Shown piece after piece: positions 63,898-64,000 of a stretch of 64,000 nucleotides of DNA. Under the pieces are notes generated by a model that ran no database searches, had not been told where the DNA came from, and saw only the letters and a list, made by a program, of their open reading frames with translations. Source of the DNA: Crocinitomicaceae bacterium. GTDB taxonomy: Bacteria; Bacteroidota; Bacteroidia; Flavobacteriales_D; Crocinitomicaceae. The position numbers and the translations under genes are program-made. The DNA lies in contig JADJGJ010000001.1 of NCBI GenBank assembly GCA_016708105.1, forward strand, positions 2,356,001 through 2,420,000, in the 5' to 3' direction. The first letter of the stretch is position 1. Every line of letters starts with the position of its first letter.

Positions 63898-63913
63898 ATA
63901 TCCTTTACCTTTG
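63883..63913 (+). promoter_or_regulatory. Bacteroidota-type promoter of coaD
   Basis: TTTG (63883-63886), a 19-base spacer and TACCTTTG (63906-63913) match the consensus fully. The -7 ends four bases before the coaD ATG, so transcription should start at or very near the ATG. The -33 is inside the rsmD coding end. Confidence 0.65.
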
Positions 63914-63917
63914 TTCT

Positions 63918-64000
63918 ATGAGCAGGATAGCAGTATTCCCCGGTTCTTTTGACCCCTTTACCAAAGGACATGAAGCCTTGGTGAGACGATTTGCCGTTTT
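63918..64000 (+). CDS. coaD: Phosphopantetheine adenylyltransferase, N-terminal part (cut by window end)
   Basis: The 27 visible residues (RIAVFPGSFDPFTKGHEALV after the start Met) are the family signature, with the T/HxGH-type nucleotide motif as TKGH. CoaD makes dephospho-CoA. The rest is outside the window. Confidence 0.92.
   Translation, partial: MSRIAVFPGSFDPFTKGHEALVRRFAV

Overview
The window looks like a chromosomal segment of a Bacteroidota bacterium, most likely order Flavobacteriales. The evidence is: AT-rich DNA; -7 elements of the TAnnTTTG type in place of TATAAT; many lipoproteins with a short signal and an SxC lipobox; secreted proteins with type IX secretion (T9SS) C-terminal domains; a GldI-like peptidyl-prolyl isomerase beside an NrnA-type DHH phosphatase; and conserved neighbourhoods such as ligA / DUF6913 / dapA and DUF3822 / rsmD / coaD. 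I see no rRNA, tRNA, CRISPR array, prophage or complete insertion sequence. Most of the window is core genome.

Layout. 0-10 kb: a membrane-anchored protein with an apparent frameshift; a BtuF-like binding protein coupled to cystathionine beta-synthase; a lipoprotein/outer-membrane protein pair; the ABC-F protein EttA; and three tandem paralogous exported proteins, at least two with their own promoter and terminator. 9.5-23.3 kb: dapB-lepB, a VapBC-like toxin-antitoxin pair, dihydrolipoyl dehydrogenase, a UbiB-family kinase with a coiled-coil partner, a CBS-domain protein, meaB with an S4-domain protein and two envelope proteins, then an LMW phosphatase / RsmI-like methyltransferase pair. 23.4-37 kb: dinD, an 'asparagine synthetase B'-labelled family protein, dnaB, secreted proteins, an inactive/active M16 peptidase pair, an ACMSD-type decarboxylase and dnaA. 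37-47 kb: a YbgC-type thioesterase, an MnmD-like methyltransferase, TerC, ligA, DUF6913, dapA, a 33-residue membrane microprotein not described by ordinary gene calling, lipoproteins, NrnA and two FKBP lipoproteins. 47.5-64 kb: a lipoprotein / ECF sigma / transmembrane-plus-beta-barrel cassette, two repeat-rich T9SS proteins, queD, hemN, two surface-polysaccharide-type genes, aroB, an EF-hand protein, a RecD-like helicase, then DUF3822, rsmD and the start of coaD.

How the genes relate: dapA and dapB (lysine/peptidoglycan precursor), aroB, hemN, queD, ligA, dnaA, dnaB, lepB and coaD are housekeeping. The accessory layer is mainly envelope: lipoproteins, T9SS cargo, FKBP folding factors, M16 peptidases and a possible trans-envelope sigma regulator.

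Most unusual signals: a perfect 56-bp palindrome with no loop at 59954-60009; a perfect 32-bp palindrome inside the dinD coding sequence; a perfect 26-bp inverted-repeat element at 7143-7168; the sigma/TM-barrel cassette; the tandem paralogue trio; and the microprotein beside dapA. None can be called a new system from sequence reading alone.
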